A stretch of DNA of 51,968 nucleotides from an uncultured Verrucomicrobia subdivision 3 bacterium (GTDB lineage: Bacteria; Verrucomicrobiota; Verrucomicrobiia; Limisphaerales; UBA11358). The position numbers and the translations under genes were made by a program. The notes beneath the pieces were generated by a model. It searched no databases, was not told where the DNA came from, and saw only the letters and a program-made list of their open reading frames with translations. Below, one piece after another: positions 26,795 to 35,274 of this stretch; within the stretch, counting starts at the first letter, position 1, and the number at the start of each line of letters is the position of its first letter. The stretch is taken from positions 1 to 51,968 of the forward strand of contig CAIQWB010000051.1 of the NCBI GenBank assembly GCA_903875465.1, given 5' to 3'.

Positions 26795-27240
26795 CCGATA
26801 GTCCGGCACCCTCTCCGTCTGTCTCGCCCGGCCAATCCCGGCGGCCAAAAGTGTTGCGGGTTAGCCTGGGTGGCTTTGGGCCTAATTGGGAAGTGAAATA
26901 CCTCGGCAAAGGCCGCCTGCGGTATGCTTATTCCGCTGGGGCGCTCTTTGACCGGTCCGGCACCATTGTCGAACCCACCCCCGCCCAGTGGGAGCAATTC
27001 TGGCGGGAGCTGTCGACGATTGGCTTCTGGGATTGGGCCGGGGAATACCTGCCCAAGGAGGATATTTTGGATGGGTTGTGCTGGTCGCTGGAGGTGGCGG
27101 TGGCCGGCCAGTCCTTAATCTCGCGGGGCGACAATGCCTACCCGGGCGGACAGCATTGCGCTTACGACAAAAACAGTGAGTTTTATTTATTTCTGGCCGC
27201 TCTGGCCCGCTTGACGGGCTGCCGTAAATTAGTGCGATAA
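26791..27240 (+). CDS. Small protein of unknown function coupled to the restriction-modification gene
   Basis: The 149-residue product is not a family I can name. After a Ser/Pro-rich N-terminal tail it has VLRVSLGGFGPNWEVKYLGKGRLRYAY, then QWEQFWRELSTIGFWDWAGEYL and ILDGLCWSLEVAVAGQSLISRGDNAYPG. The last part resembles small stand-alone proteins with a conserved W-S-x-E and G-x-N-A-Y-P pattern. No signal peptide or membrane segment is seen. It starts inside the stop of the restriction-modification gene, so it is translated from the same message. A helper, controller or independent defence role is possible but unproven. Confidence 0.75.
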   Translation: MTDSPAPSPSVSPGQSRRPKVLRVSLGGFGPNWEVKYLGKGRLRYAYSAGALFDRSGTIVEPTPAQWEQFWRELSTIGFWDWAGEYLPKEDILDGLCWSLEVAVAGQSLISRGDNAYPGGQHCAYDKNSEFYLFLAALARLTGCRKLVR

Positions 27241-27247
27241 TTTTCCT

Positions 27248-27270
27248 CCCTGGACAGCCGTTGTCCAGGG
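27248..27270. terminator. Perfect 9-bp hairpin between the two small genes
   Basis: CCCTGGACA and TGTCCAGGG flank a five-base loop (GCCGT). There is no T-run after it on the plus strand; the flanking TTTTCC lies on the upstream side and would be an A-run on the other strand. It may be an attenuator, an operator palindrome or a weak terminator for the gene pair upstream. Confidence 0.4.
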
Positions 27271-27296
27271 TCCCCGGCCATACTGCCGGCACTATT

Positions 27297-27728
27297 ATGG
27301 GATATCTAATCGAACTGGAGCCACTGACCGCGCCCTTTCTGGAGCGCAATGCTGCCCGCGCCGTCCGAAAAAGTGTTGGCCACGCCTGGCGGGCCATCCT
27401 GCCGACCGCCCTGGAGCAGGATACGTTACTCATGCCCGATGTCATGGCTGAAACCGTGGTGGCCGAGGCAGAGCGGTTTCTCCATGCGGACCTGCCCGCC
27501 GGCTGGGCGGTCCGGCTGGCCGTGCGCGCGGAACACCTGTATGGGGCCAACCGCCATTTTAAGCGCACCCTGAACCGGCCCGGCAATCAGGGCCGGAACG
27601 CCTTGTACCGGTACCTGCGGCACTGGACCGCCGGCTGGCTCCAGCGGGAGCAAAACCCCTTGTTCCAAAGGCTGCCACCGGCCTATGCCCTGGGCCGCCG
27701 CCTGCCCCCTGGCCAGGTCCCCGGTTAA
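27297..27728 (+). CDS. Small cytoplasmic protein of unknown function
   Basis: This 143-residue basic protein has no family I recognise. It begins MGYLIELEPLTAPFLERNAARAV and is mostly helical by composition, with Arg-rich segments (FKRTLNRPGNQGRNALYRYL, then WLQREQNPLF). No signal peptide or membrane helix is visible. It follows the gene at 26791 after 56 bases containing a perfect hairpin, so it may be separately regulated. Its TAA stop abuts a solitary end of the 227-bp MITE-like family. It may form part of the same accessory module as the restriction-modification gene. Confidence 0.65.
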   Translation: MGYLIELEPLTAPFLERNAARAVRKSVGHAWRAILPTALEQDTLLMPDVMAETVVAEAERFLHADLPAGWAVRLAVRAEHLYGANRHFKRTLNRPGNQGRNALYRYLRHWTAGWLQREQNPLFQRLPPAYALGRRLPPGQVPG

Positions 27729-27754
27729 GCCCGAACTCCGAAAGTAAAATGACT
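27729..27754. repeat. Solitary terminal repeat of the 227-bp MITE-like family
   Basis: GCCCGAACTCCGAAAGTAAA and the following ATG-ACTGG match the left end of the elements at 37202 and 39143 with one or two changes. The preceding TAA resembles the 3-base target duplication of the first full copy. No matching right end is present before the next gene, so it is a truncated remnant at the border of the restriction-modification module. Confidence 0.8.
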
Positions 27755-27768
27755 GGTCTGCGCCAAAT

Positions 27769-27820
27769 CCTACCCGGCCTGACGCGCCGTTTGCAACCCC
27801 GCTTCCACGGTCCGCCGCCG
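27769..27820. repeat. 52-bp repeat, native copy at the 3' end of the secreted-protein gene
   Basis: Partner of 23475-23526. Here the sequence is continuous with the body of the gene transcribed from 29227, so this is the original location and 23475-23526 is the duplicate. Confidence 0.93.
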
Positions 27821-29227
27821 CGCGTCCAGCGCATCCAGTCGCCGCACAAATTCCCGCGCCCGCAAATGCACCACGGCGGTCGCTGCCCGCCGCCCCGAGG
27901 TCACCCGCCGGGGCGGCGCCAGGCTTTCCCCCAAGTACCCCGCCAGCACCTGGCAATATTCATCCGTGAGCGCAATATACTGGTGCGCCATCCGCAATTC
28001 CGCCATCCGCAAATCATGCAACCGCGCCTCCAGCACCTCCGTCTGATGCGCCGGGCTGAAATCCCGCACCACGGCCTGCAAGGGAATGCTCGCGTGCCGC
28101 GGCAGCGCATTCGACGTCGCGCGAATCGCCACCGGCACCTGCAACAATTCGTTCAACCGGCTCGCACTATACGCCGGTGTCCAGGCCGCCCCCGGCTCGT
28201 GCGCCTGAAAACTCGTTGCCGCCAGCGCCCACCATTTTTCCAAATCCACCGGCCGGGGGAATTCCTGGCGAAACGCCACCTGAAACGCCGTCTGCCAGTT
28301 ATACCCCTGCGGCAAAATTTCCAGCATCTTCCGCAGCCGGGCCGGTCCGTCATTCAGCCGCAGTAATTCCACCACCAGCAACTGCGCGCTTGCCTGATAC
28401 ACGCCCCCGTCCTGCCCCGCAATTTGCGCCACCGTCGGCCAGCACATCTGCTCGTAAGTCAGCACCGGATGCTTCCGCAACACCTGCCGGGCCGCTGCCA
28501 GCGGGTCCAGCTCATGGTCATGCGCCGCCGGCCGCGTGCGGGTCGGCTGGTCGATCACACCCTGCGGGGCCGTCACCACCACCTTCGCCAGTTCATTCCG
28601 CAAGAGCTGGCGCGACAGGCCGTCAATCAACCAGGCGGGCAGTTCGGCACAATGCCCGTCGGCACTGCTGCGGCGGTTGGCCAGCTCCAGGAGCAGTGCC
28701 CCGGTCATGCCCCGCATATATCGGTCCGCCGCCACCACATCCGGCAATTGCACCAGATAACTCCAGCTCCGGTCAATCGGCCGCGCCACCACGGTCACCT
28801 GCTCGTCCGTGTACAACGCCGGCCGCAGTGCCAGATAAATTTTCCCCTGCCAGTTCGGCCCCACCGGCACCCCCAGCGTGCGATATAGCGATTGTTTGAT
28901 GCGCTCCGCCGAAACCGAGAGCAACGCCGGCTCCAACCGCACAAAATTCGCATTCGTGGTCACGGACGGCAGTCTTAACAACGGGGATTTTTCCGCCGAA
29001 CCCGTCACCACAAACTGCCCGGAATAGCTCAAAGCGAGCTGCTCCCGTCCCGGCAATGCTGGCAGTGCGGGCACTGTCGCCGGCGTCTGGGCCCTGGCCA
29101 TCAAAGGGGCGGCCAGCCATAAAAGCGCCAGCATCAGGCCGCCGGCCCCACCCCGTCGCCCGCGTCCGTTAACGGGCGCCCGCCGGGTCACCGTCACCCC
29201 CCGCTTTCGTTGGCTGTAACCGCACAT
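27770..29227 (-). CDS. Secreted protein of unknown function
   Basis: The 485-residue protein has an N-terminal basic tail followed by GLMLALLWLAAPLMARAQTP, a signal peptide or anchor. The body contains PAWLIDGLSRQLLRNEL, resembling the helix of peptidase-MA-like gluzincins (usually W-L-x-E-G-L), but no HEXXH is present. The C-terminal third (LHDLRMAELRMAHQYIALTDEYC to the end) is helical and rich in Arg and Ala. Start 29227 (MCGYSQRKRG) is the nearest good ATG; a later internal start before the hydrophobic segment is possible. It is divergent from the carboxylesterase gene. Its last codons are duplicated at 23475-23526, which ties it to the kamA locus. Confidence 0.75.
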   Translation of the reverse strand: MCGYSQRKRGVTVTRRAPVNGRGRRGGAGGLMLALLWLAAPLMARAQTPATVPALPALPGREQLALSYSGQFVVTGSAEKSPLLRLPSVTTNANFVRLEPALLSVSAERIKQSLYRTLGVPVGPNWQGKIYLALRPALYTDEQVTVVARPIDRSWSYLVQLPDVVAADRYMRGMTGALLLELANRRSSADGHCAELPAWLIDGLSRQLLRNELAKVVVTAPQGVIDQPTRTRPAAHDHELDPLAAARQVLRKHPVLTYEQMCWPTVAQIAGQDGGVYQASAQLLVVELLRLNDGPARLRKMLEILPQGYNWQTAFQVAFRQEFPRPVDLEKWWALAATSFQAHEPGAAWTPAYSASRLNELLQVPVAIRATSNALPRHASIPLQAVVRDFSPAHQTEVLEARLHDLRMAELRMAHQYIALTDEYCQVLAGYLGESLAPPRRVTSGRRAATAVVHLRAREFVRRLDALDARRRTVEAGLQTARQAG

Positions 29228-29372
29228 GTTTAAAGTACTGTAACACCTGCCCCGGCCAAGGCAACCTCGCAAACCTGCGGTATCGCCAGCCGGTGGCCGG
29301 TACACCTTGACACGGCCCCTCCACCCAGAGATGGTAACCCCGGCACCGCTTCCGGCGTATGCCTGTTGGATT

Positions 29373-30875
29373 ATGCGATGGATCATCCTGACCGCCGTGC
29401 TGGCGCTTGGTCTCCCCAATAGCCGGGCCGTACCCGCCCAAAAGGTGCTCACCGCCGTGACCGGCGGGGTGCTTGCCGGCGAACGAAACGGCGCCATTAC
29501 CAGTTACAAGGGCATCCCCTTTGCCGCGCCGCCGGTTGGCCCGCTCCGCTGGCGGCCGCCCCAGCCGGTGCCACCGTGGACGGGGGTGCGGCCGGCCACC
29601 CAGTTTGCCCCCGCCCCCCTGCAAAGCCGGCTGGTCGCGACTCTGCTGGGCGTGCCCTGGCACTTCAGCGAGGACTGCCTGTATCTGAATGTCTGGACCC
29701 CCGCCACCAACGCGACCCAAAAGCTCCCGGTAATGGTTTGGCTTTACGGCGGAGCCTTCAACTTTGGGTCCACCGCCCAGCCCCTTTACGACGGCACACA
29801 TCTGGCCGAACAAGGGGTGGTCGTGGTTTCGGTGGCCTATCGGCTGGGAGTTTTTGGTTTCCTCGTGCATCCCGAACTGACCCAGGCGGGTGCCCCGGGA
29901 AACTTTGGCATCCGCGACCAAATTGCCGGCCTGCAATGGGTGCACGACAACATCGCCAGCTTTGGCGGCGATCCCGGGCAGGTGACCCTCTTTGGCGAAT
30001 CGGCGGGCGGCCTGTCCGTGGGTTTGCTCGTCACTTCCCCCCAGGCCAGAGGCCTGTTCCAGCGCGTCATTGCCGAAAGCGGTGCGCTGGCCCCGCAGAA
30101 GAAATTGGCGGCCGCCGAACCGGAAGGCGTGGCCTTTTTCGCGAAACTGAAAGTCAAAGACCTGGCCGCGGCGCGGGCGCTGCCCGCCCGGGATATTCTC
30201 AACGCCAGTTTCTTTGCCACCGTGACGGTTGATGAGGAATTATTTGCCCCTGACCCGTATCAATGCCTGAAGGCTGGCCAGGCGAATTCCACGCCCATCC
30301 TCCTCGGCTTCAATTCCGATGATGGCGGATTATTCGTGTGGGGCCGCAAGACCCCGGCGGACTTCACCAATGGCGTTCGCCAGGCCTTCGGCGAAAACGC
30401 CGGCAAAGTCCTGGCCCTTTACCCGCACGCGAACCAGCCGGAGGCAACCCATTCCGCCAAAGCCGCCTTCCGCGATGTCGCTTTTGCCTGGCCGGTTTGG
30501 CAGTGGGCCAGCCTCCAGACCGAACTCACCACGAATGCCGCGTTCGTTTACCTCTTTGATCAACACTCCTCGTTTTGGCAGCCGGATGGAGCGATGCATG
30601 CCGCCGAGCTGGGTTATGTGTTTGACAACCTCAAATGGCCAAATCGCGAAGCTGCCGAATTGGCCGGACGGATGAGCCGCTATTGGGTCAATTTTGCCCG
30701 GACCGGCAATCCCAACGGACCGGGCCTGCCGGCCTGGTCGCCTTTCAACCGAACCAATCATGACTTCATGTATTTCGGGGGACCTCCCCGGATGGCCCCC
30801 ATGCTGGACCTGCCGCAGATCGAAAGGCTGGCCCCCGAAATCGAACTGTTTTGGAAAACCGGGCCGGGCAGGTGA
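29373..30875 (+). CDS. Secreted type B carboxylesterase
   Basis: The 500-residue alpha/beta hydrolase has a signal peptide (MRWIILTAVLALGLPNSRAV). The family signature follows: SYKGIPFAAPPVGPLRW, EDCLYLNVWTP and the nucleophile elbow FGESAGG. The oxyanion hole is in WLYGGAFNFGS. The catalytic His lies in HAAELGYVF. Where most members have Glu in the N-x-D-E-G motif, this one has NSDDGGLF, so the acid residue appears to be Asp. It would hydrolyse short-chain or aromatic esters outside the cytoplasm, perhaps deacylating plant or algal polysaccharides. It is co-oriented with the downstream fucosidase. Confidence 0.93.
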   Translation: MRWIILTAVLALGLPNSRAVPAQKVLTAVTGGVLAGERNGAITSYKGIPFAAPPVGPLRWRPPQPVPPWTGVRPATQFAPAPLQSRLVATLLGVPWHFSEDCLYLNVWTPATNATQKLPVMVWLYGGAFNFGSTAQPLYDGTHLAEQGVVVVSVAYRLGVFGFLVHPELTQAGAPGNFGIRDQIAGLQWVHDNIASFGGDPGQVTLFGESAGGLSVGLLVTSPQARGLFQRVIAESGALAPQKKLAAAEPEGVAFFAKLKVKDLAAARALPARDILNASFFATVTVDEELFAPDPYQCLKAGQANSTPILLGFNSDDGGLFVWGRKTPADFTNGVRQAFGENAGKVLALYPHANQPEATHSAKAAFRDVAFAWPVWQWASLQTELTTNAAFVYLFDQHSSFWQPDGAMHAAELGYVFDNLKWPNREAAELAGRMSRYWVNFARTGNPNGPGLPAWSPFNRTNHDFMYFGGPPRMAPMLDLPQIERLAPEIELFWKTGPGR

Positions 30876-30918
30876 AATCAGCCGGCCATTACCGGCCATT
30901 ACCGCTCGCTGATTTTTC
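30875..30918 (+). terminator. Possible intrinsic terminator after the carboxylesterase gene
   Basis: AAATCAGC (30875-30882) can pair with GCTGATTT (30908-30915), followed by TTCCC. The loop holds a tandem GGCCATTACC duplication. The stem is short, so this is a weak call. Confidence 0.4.
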
Positions 30919-31122
30919 CCGGTCCATCGGCGGGCATGCCAGCGCCTTAACCTCACCGAACTTTACCGGGCCAATTTCCCGGGAGGTTGTATGCCCCTGG
31001 ATGGACGGGGGCTTGCCGCCTGTTCTTTAAGGTATACATTCATGGAACGGCCTGGTGCTTGCAAGTTCAGATTGACGCTGCCCGGCTCGCGATGCAACTT
31101 AAGGGCCGTCCGCAACTTTGTT

Positions 31123-32526
31123 ATGCGCCTGCGCCTGTTTGTAATCATAACCTCATTCTGGTTCGTCGCCCTGCCGTCCCCCGGCGAGCCGGCGGCCCGC
31201 CCGCCCGCCACTCCCGTCATTACTGCCACCGAGGCGGACAAACTGGCTTGGTTTAAAAATGCCAAATTTGGCATGTTCATCACCTGGGGACTTTACTCCG
31301 TGCCCGCCGGCAGTTGGCACGGCCTCACGGAAAACCATCCTTACGGGGAATGGATTGAATGGGCCCTGGATATTCCCCACGCCGATTACGCGGCCCTGGC
31401 CCAAACCTGGAACCCCCGCCAGTTTGATGCCGAGGCCTGGGTCACCGCGGCTGCCTCGGCGGGCATGAAGTACCTGCTCATCACCGCCAAATTCCATGAT
31501 GGCTTTTTGATGTACCCTTCCCGCCTGACGCCTTACAACCTCCGCGATGCCACCGCCTGGCCGCACGACCCCGTCCAGGAACTGGGCGATGCCTGCGCCC
31601 GCCACAACCTGAAGTTTGGCGTTTATTGGAACCACGTCTATGACTGGCAGGATCCCCATGCGCTCCGGCCGGACTGGCGGCACCCCGGCGCCTCCGCCAC
31701 CGACATCAAACACGCCCCCGGCCGGGATTTGGACAAGTATATCAACGAAGTCTCCCTCCCCCAGCTCCGCGAACTCCTGCTCACCCACCCGCAAATTAGT
31801 TTTGTGTGGTTCGACCAGGCCGGCAAAACCCCGGCCTTGACACCCGCCCGCGCCCAGCAATTCGCCGACCTGATTCATGCCATCAATCCCCGGATTATCT
31901 TCAACAGCCGCATCGGCCCCTGCCCGAGCGACTACCAGTCCGAGGGCGACAACGAAATTCCCACCGGCCAAAACCACCAGCCTTGGGAAACCGCCGGCAC
32001 CATGAACGCCACCTGGGGCTACAAACAGCAGGACACTCATTTCAAATCGGCCGCCACTCTCCTCCATAATCTCATCGATATCGCCAGCAAAGGGGGTAAC
32101 TATATTCTAAATGTCGGCCCGACCGGCGAAGGAGTCATTCCCGCTCCCGAGCTGGAGCGGCTTCAAGTCATCGGCCAATGGCTCAAAGTGAACGGCGATT
32201 CGATCTACGGCACCCAGGCCAGCCCCTTCCCAAAGCCATTTGCCTGGGGCCGCGTTACCCAGCAGCCGGGGCAACTCTATTTGCATGTCTTCCCCTGGCC
32301 GGCGGAGGGTAAACTCCTGCTGCCGATAATCAATTCCTCCATCCGTGTGCGCTGGCTGGCCTCTGGAAAAAAACTGCCCGCGATGCCTACCCCGGATGGC
32401 TGGCAAATCACCCTGCCCGCCACCGCCCCCGACCCCATCGCCAGCGTCATCGCCGTCGATTGCACCAGACCGCTAGTATTCCCCAAAGCCAGCCCCGACG
32501 AACCCCCTCAGCCCGGCCCCCACTAA
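31123..32526 (+). CDS. Secreted alpha-L-fucosidase, GH29 family
   Basis: The 467-residue protein has a signal peptide (MRLRLFVIITSFWFVALPSPGEP). The GH29 signature is KFGMFITWGLYSVPAGSW, with KYLLITAKFHDGFLMYPS and YWNHVYDW following. The nucleophile Asp is expected in SFVWFDQAG. The NHQPWETAGTMNATWGY segment and YILNVGPTGEGVIP are also typical. GH29 enzymes release L-fucose from fucosylated glycans with retention. Start 31123 is chosen because it begins directly with the signal peptide. It lies about 250 bases after the esterase gene and may act with it in extracellular polysaccharide breakdown. Confidence 0.94.
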   Translation: MRLRLFVIITSFWFVALPSPGEPAARPPATPVITATEADKLAWFKNAKFGMFITWGLYSVPAGSWHGLTENHPYGEWIEWALDIPHADYAALAQTWNPRQFDAEAWVTAAASAGMKYLLITAKFHDGFLMYPSRLTPYNLRDATAWPHDPVQELGDACARHNLKFGVYWNHVYDWQDPHALRPDWRHPGASATDIKHAPGRDLDKYINEVSLPQLRELLLTHPQISFVWFDQAGKTPALTPARAQQFADLIHAINPRIIFNSRIGPCPSDYQSEGDNEIPTGQNHQPWETAGTMNATWGYKQQDTHFKSAATLLHNLIDIASKGGNYILNVGPTGEGVIPAPELERLQVIGQWLKVNGDSIYGTQASPFPKPFAWGRVTQQPGQLYLHVFPWPAEGKLLLPIINSSIRVRWLASGKKLPAMPTPDGWQITLPATAPDPIASVIAVDCTRPLVFPKASPDEPPQPGPH

Positions 32527-32801
32527 CACCCTTGTAATCTGGTGGCTACGGCATGCGGGTCAGCCCGGAAATCAACGGCCTGCACCTCACCGGACGGCCC
32601 CCCAGCCTTCAGCCGGTTCGGGGATGGGTCTGGCCGGGGAATCCGGCCATCATATCTGAATGGCGCCCTGCCCGGGTGGGATAAAACGTGCCCCGCATCA
32701 ATTACCCCACCGTTGGGTGGGTCTTATTGGGCCATCACTTGCCTTCGAAATTCAGTGCCAGGCTGAGGTCTGAACCGGGATTGCTCAATTCCGCCTAAAC
32801 C

Positions 32802-33155
32802 TCACTTCTTCGCTGCTTTGGCCGGCTTGGCTGGGGTTGCCGCTGGAGCCGCTGCGGGGGTGCTGGCAGGGGCGGCTGCGGGCGTGGCCGGGGTGCTCGC
32901 GGGCGTTGTCGCCGCCGTGGTATCCTTCTTGGCCGACTCTTTATATTTCTCGCTCCGGTAATCGGTGATATAAAACCCGCTCCCCTTGAACAACAGACCA
33001 CCACCGGTGCTAATCTGGCGCTTCACCTTGCCGCGGCCCCACTTTTTTTGACCGCATAATTCCTTCGGGCAAACCGTCAGGGCCGCGTCGGACATTGACT
33101 GGCGGATTTCAAACTCGTGATCGCACTTGGCGCATTTATAACCGTAGGTAGGCAT
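32802..33155 (-). CDS. FmdB-family zinc-ribbon protein
   Basis: The 117-residue product begins MPTYGYKCAKCDHEFEIRQSM, the hallmark of FmdB-type regulatory/zinc-ribbon proteins. A second Cys pair lies in VCPKELCGQ and the conserved GGGLLFKGSGFYITDYRS follows. The last 40 residues are an Ala/Pro/Thr/Lys low-complexity tail, common in the family. The function is not well defined; a metal-binding regulatory role was proposed from the Methylophilus FmdB locus. It lies downstream of a coiled-coil protein gene on the same strand with 43 bases between them. Confidence 0.92.
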   Translation of the reverse strand: MPTYGYKCAKCDHEFEIRQSMSDAALTVCPKELCGQKKWGRGKVKRQISTGGGLLFKGSGFYITDYRSEKYKESAKKDTTAATTPASTPATPAAAPASTPAAAPAATPAKPAKAAKK

Positions 33156-33198
33156 AAGACATTGCTAACTGAAATGGACCGACTAGCCGCCCGCGCGC

Positions 33199-34017
33199 TC
33201 AACGCGCCGGGGCGTTCGTGGTCGCACTATTGGTGGCGGGACTATTGGTCGTTCCGGGGGGAATAACCTTTACCGTGTGATCCGAACCGACTTCGACAGT
33301 CAGCCCAAAATTGGTTCCCGATCTGCCGGCATGATTTCCCATCCCATCGCGTGCCTGCATCATTAATTGCGCGCCTTTCATGGGCGTATCCGTGCCTTCC
33401 TTGATCCATTGCAAGCGGCGCGCGAGCACCAATTCCGCCTTGAGCTTGCTCACTTGATCCCGCACCACCGCCAAAGTGTTGAAGTTGTGTTCCAACTCCG
33501 CCTTGGCCGCCATCAACTGCTGCAATTGCTTTTCCAGAAAGGCATTGTCCGCCTTGCTCGCCCCCAGCAACTTCACGGTCTCGCTGATTTGCTGATTCAG
33601 CGCGATAATCGTGTTCGTCAATTCCAGCGCCTGGTCGCTCATGCGCTTGGCCCGGTCATCCAATTCCTTGTTCTGGGCCTGCAAATCATTGATGCGCGCC
33701 GCATCATTGGTGATTTGGTCCTGGGCGGAAACCAGCGCCAGCTTTGTGTTGGTCACCGTCACCGAAACCTCCGTCAGCGTGTTCGAGAGTTCCGCCAGCA
33801 CCACGCGATTGGTCGCCAGATCACGATTGAGGGTCAGGTTGACCTGCTGTAACTCATTCACATCCAAGCTCGCTTTGGACCATTGATTGGAAAAGTCCAG
33901 AATGGTGCTGGCATCATGGTTTTGCCGCTCTTCCGCCTGCTTGCGCGTCGCGACCAGGCCCACCGCCAGCCCCAAGGCCACCAGCGCCAGGACAATAATT
34001 CCAATTTTACTTTTCAT
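33199..34017 (-). CDS. Membrane-anchored coiled-coil protein of unknown function
   Basis: The 272-residue protein starts MKSKIGIIVLALVALGLAVGLVATRK, an uncleaved anchor or signal peptide. It continues with a coiled coil over roughly residues 45-200 (SVTVTNTKLALVSAQDQITNDAARINDLQAQNK and following heptads). The C-terminus has VKVIPPGTTNSPATNSATT, a low-complexity tail. It probably lies in the periplasm as a rod or a scaffold. It sits between a parvulin gene and the FmdB-like gene, all minus strand and closely spaced, so a serA-parvulin-coiled-coil-fmdB transcript is likely. Confidence 0.8.
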   Translation of the reverse strand: MKSKIGIIVLALVALGLAVGLVATRKQAEERQNHDASTILDFSNQWSKASLDVNELQQVNLTLNRDLATNRVVLAELSNTLTEVSVTVTNTKLALVSAQDQITNDAARINDLQAQNKELDDRAKRMSDQALELTNTIIALNQQISETVKLLGASKADNAFLEKQLQQLMAAKAELEHNFNTLAVVRDQVSKLKAELVLARRLQWIKEGTDTPMKGAQLMMQARDGMGNHAGRSGTNFGLTVEVGSDHTVKVIPPGTTNSPATNSATTNAPAR

Positions 34018-34067
34018 AACCCTGTAAACATGCCCTGCCCGGTGCGGACTGGCAAGCCCGCATCACG

Positions 34068-35207
34068 TCACGGCTTGGAGGCACCCGCCGGTGCCGGCGC
34101 GGGCTCAGCCGCCGCGCCGGTGGTGCCCGCCGCCGCTGCCGCCGCCGCCGCCGCTTCCGCCGCGTCCAATTTCGCCTTCAGATCCGCGTCCTCAATGACC
34201 AGGCCCGAGCTCGCTTTCAATTTCGTAATGTAATCCGGGGCCAGCTTGCTCACCTTCTGCTGGATCAAATACTTCCGGATGTCATCACTCACTGTGGCCA
34301 GCTCCACTTTCTTCGCCGGCACCTTGTCCAGCAGCTTGATAATGTGAAAACCGTACTTGGTGATGACCACATCGCTAATCTGATTGTTGGTCATCGCGAA
34401 GGCCGCCGCCTCAAATTCCGGGACCATCTGGCCACGGCCAAAGGTGTATTCCCCGCCCGTTTCCTTGGAACCGGTGTCTTCCGTATATTGCTTGGCCAGC
34501 GCGGCAAAATCCTCGCCGGAGCGCGCCCGCTTGAGCAGCGTGTCGACTTGCTGGCGCTTGGCGGTCACCTGCTCAGCCGAGAGGGGCGCCTGCGTGGTCG
34601 GATCCATCGTCATCAGCAGCAAATGCCGCACATGCGCCTTTTCCCCCTCCTCAAAATCCGCCGGCCGGTCGTTGTAGAGCTTCTGCACGTCGGCATCCGT
34701 CACCACCACACTCAATTCCCGTTGCAACGCCGCCTTGGCCACCGATTCCTGAAAGGCCTTCGTGCGCAAATCCGCCATCGTCATCCCCACGGCCTTCAAT
34801 TGGCGCGTAAACGCCTCTTCCGAGCCAAAATGCTTGAGAATGTTCGTGTACTGCAAATCCGCGTCCTTTTGCCCGGCCGCTTTGTCCGCGTCGGTCGCCT
34901 TTTGCAACAGTAACTGGATGGTAATCAACTGGTTCAATGCCCGCGCCTCAAAATCGGACGGCAATTGCTGGCCCGCCGCCGCCGCCTGCCCTTTCGCCCC
35001 CACCACAATTTGATCCAGCGCACTCCGCTTGATCTCAAAACCCTTGCCCTTGGCCACCACCGGGTCGCCAAACAACGCCGTCATGGCATCCGCCGGGTTG
35101 CCATTGGTGATTCCGGCCGGCGTGGCAGTGTTGGCCTGGCTGGCCGCGGTTCCCAAAACCATTCCGGCCAGGGCGGCGCTGAGCAATTGACGCGTAATTT
35201 TATTCAT
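34068..35207 (-). CDS. Exported parvulin-type peptidyl-prolyl isomerase (PpiC/SurA-like)
   Basis: The 379-residue protein has a signal peptide (MNKITRQLLSAALAGMVLGTAAS). A SurA-like helical N-domain is followed by one parvulin domain of about 95 residues, marked by VRHLLLMT, FAALAKQYTEDTGSKETGGEYTFGRGQMVPEFEAAAF and ISDVVITKYGFHIIKLLDK. It ends in an Ala-rich tail with a poly-Ala run. Such enzymes isomerise proline bonds and assist outer-membrane protein folding in the periplasm. Start 35207 gives the signal peptide directly. It lies 67 bases downstream of serA. Confidence 0.92.
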   Translation of the reverse strand: MNKITRQLLSAALAGMVLGTAASQANTATPAGITNGNPADAMTALFGDPVVAKGKGFEIKRSALDQIVVGAKGQAAAAGQQLPSDFEARALNQLITIQLLLQKATDADKAAGQKDADLQYTNILKHFGSEEAFTRQLKAVGMTMADLRTKAFQESVAKAALQRELSVVVTDADVQKLYNDRPADFEEGEKAHVRHLLLMTMDPTTQAPLSAEQVTAKRQQVDTLLKRARSGEDFAALAKQYTEDTGSKETGGEYTFGRGQMVPEFEAAAFAMTNNQISDVVITKYGFHIIKLLDKVPAKKVELATVSDDIRKYLIQQKVSKLAPDYITKLKASSGLVIEDADLKAKLDAAEAAAAAAAAAGTTGAAAEPAPAPAGASKP

Positions 35208-35274
35208 TATTGAGAGGGTTGGAGCTGATTGGGCGGGAAATCGTTCACAATTTCCCACATTTTTATGATATTTT

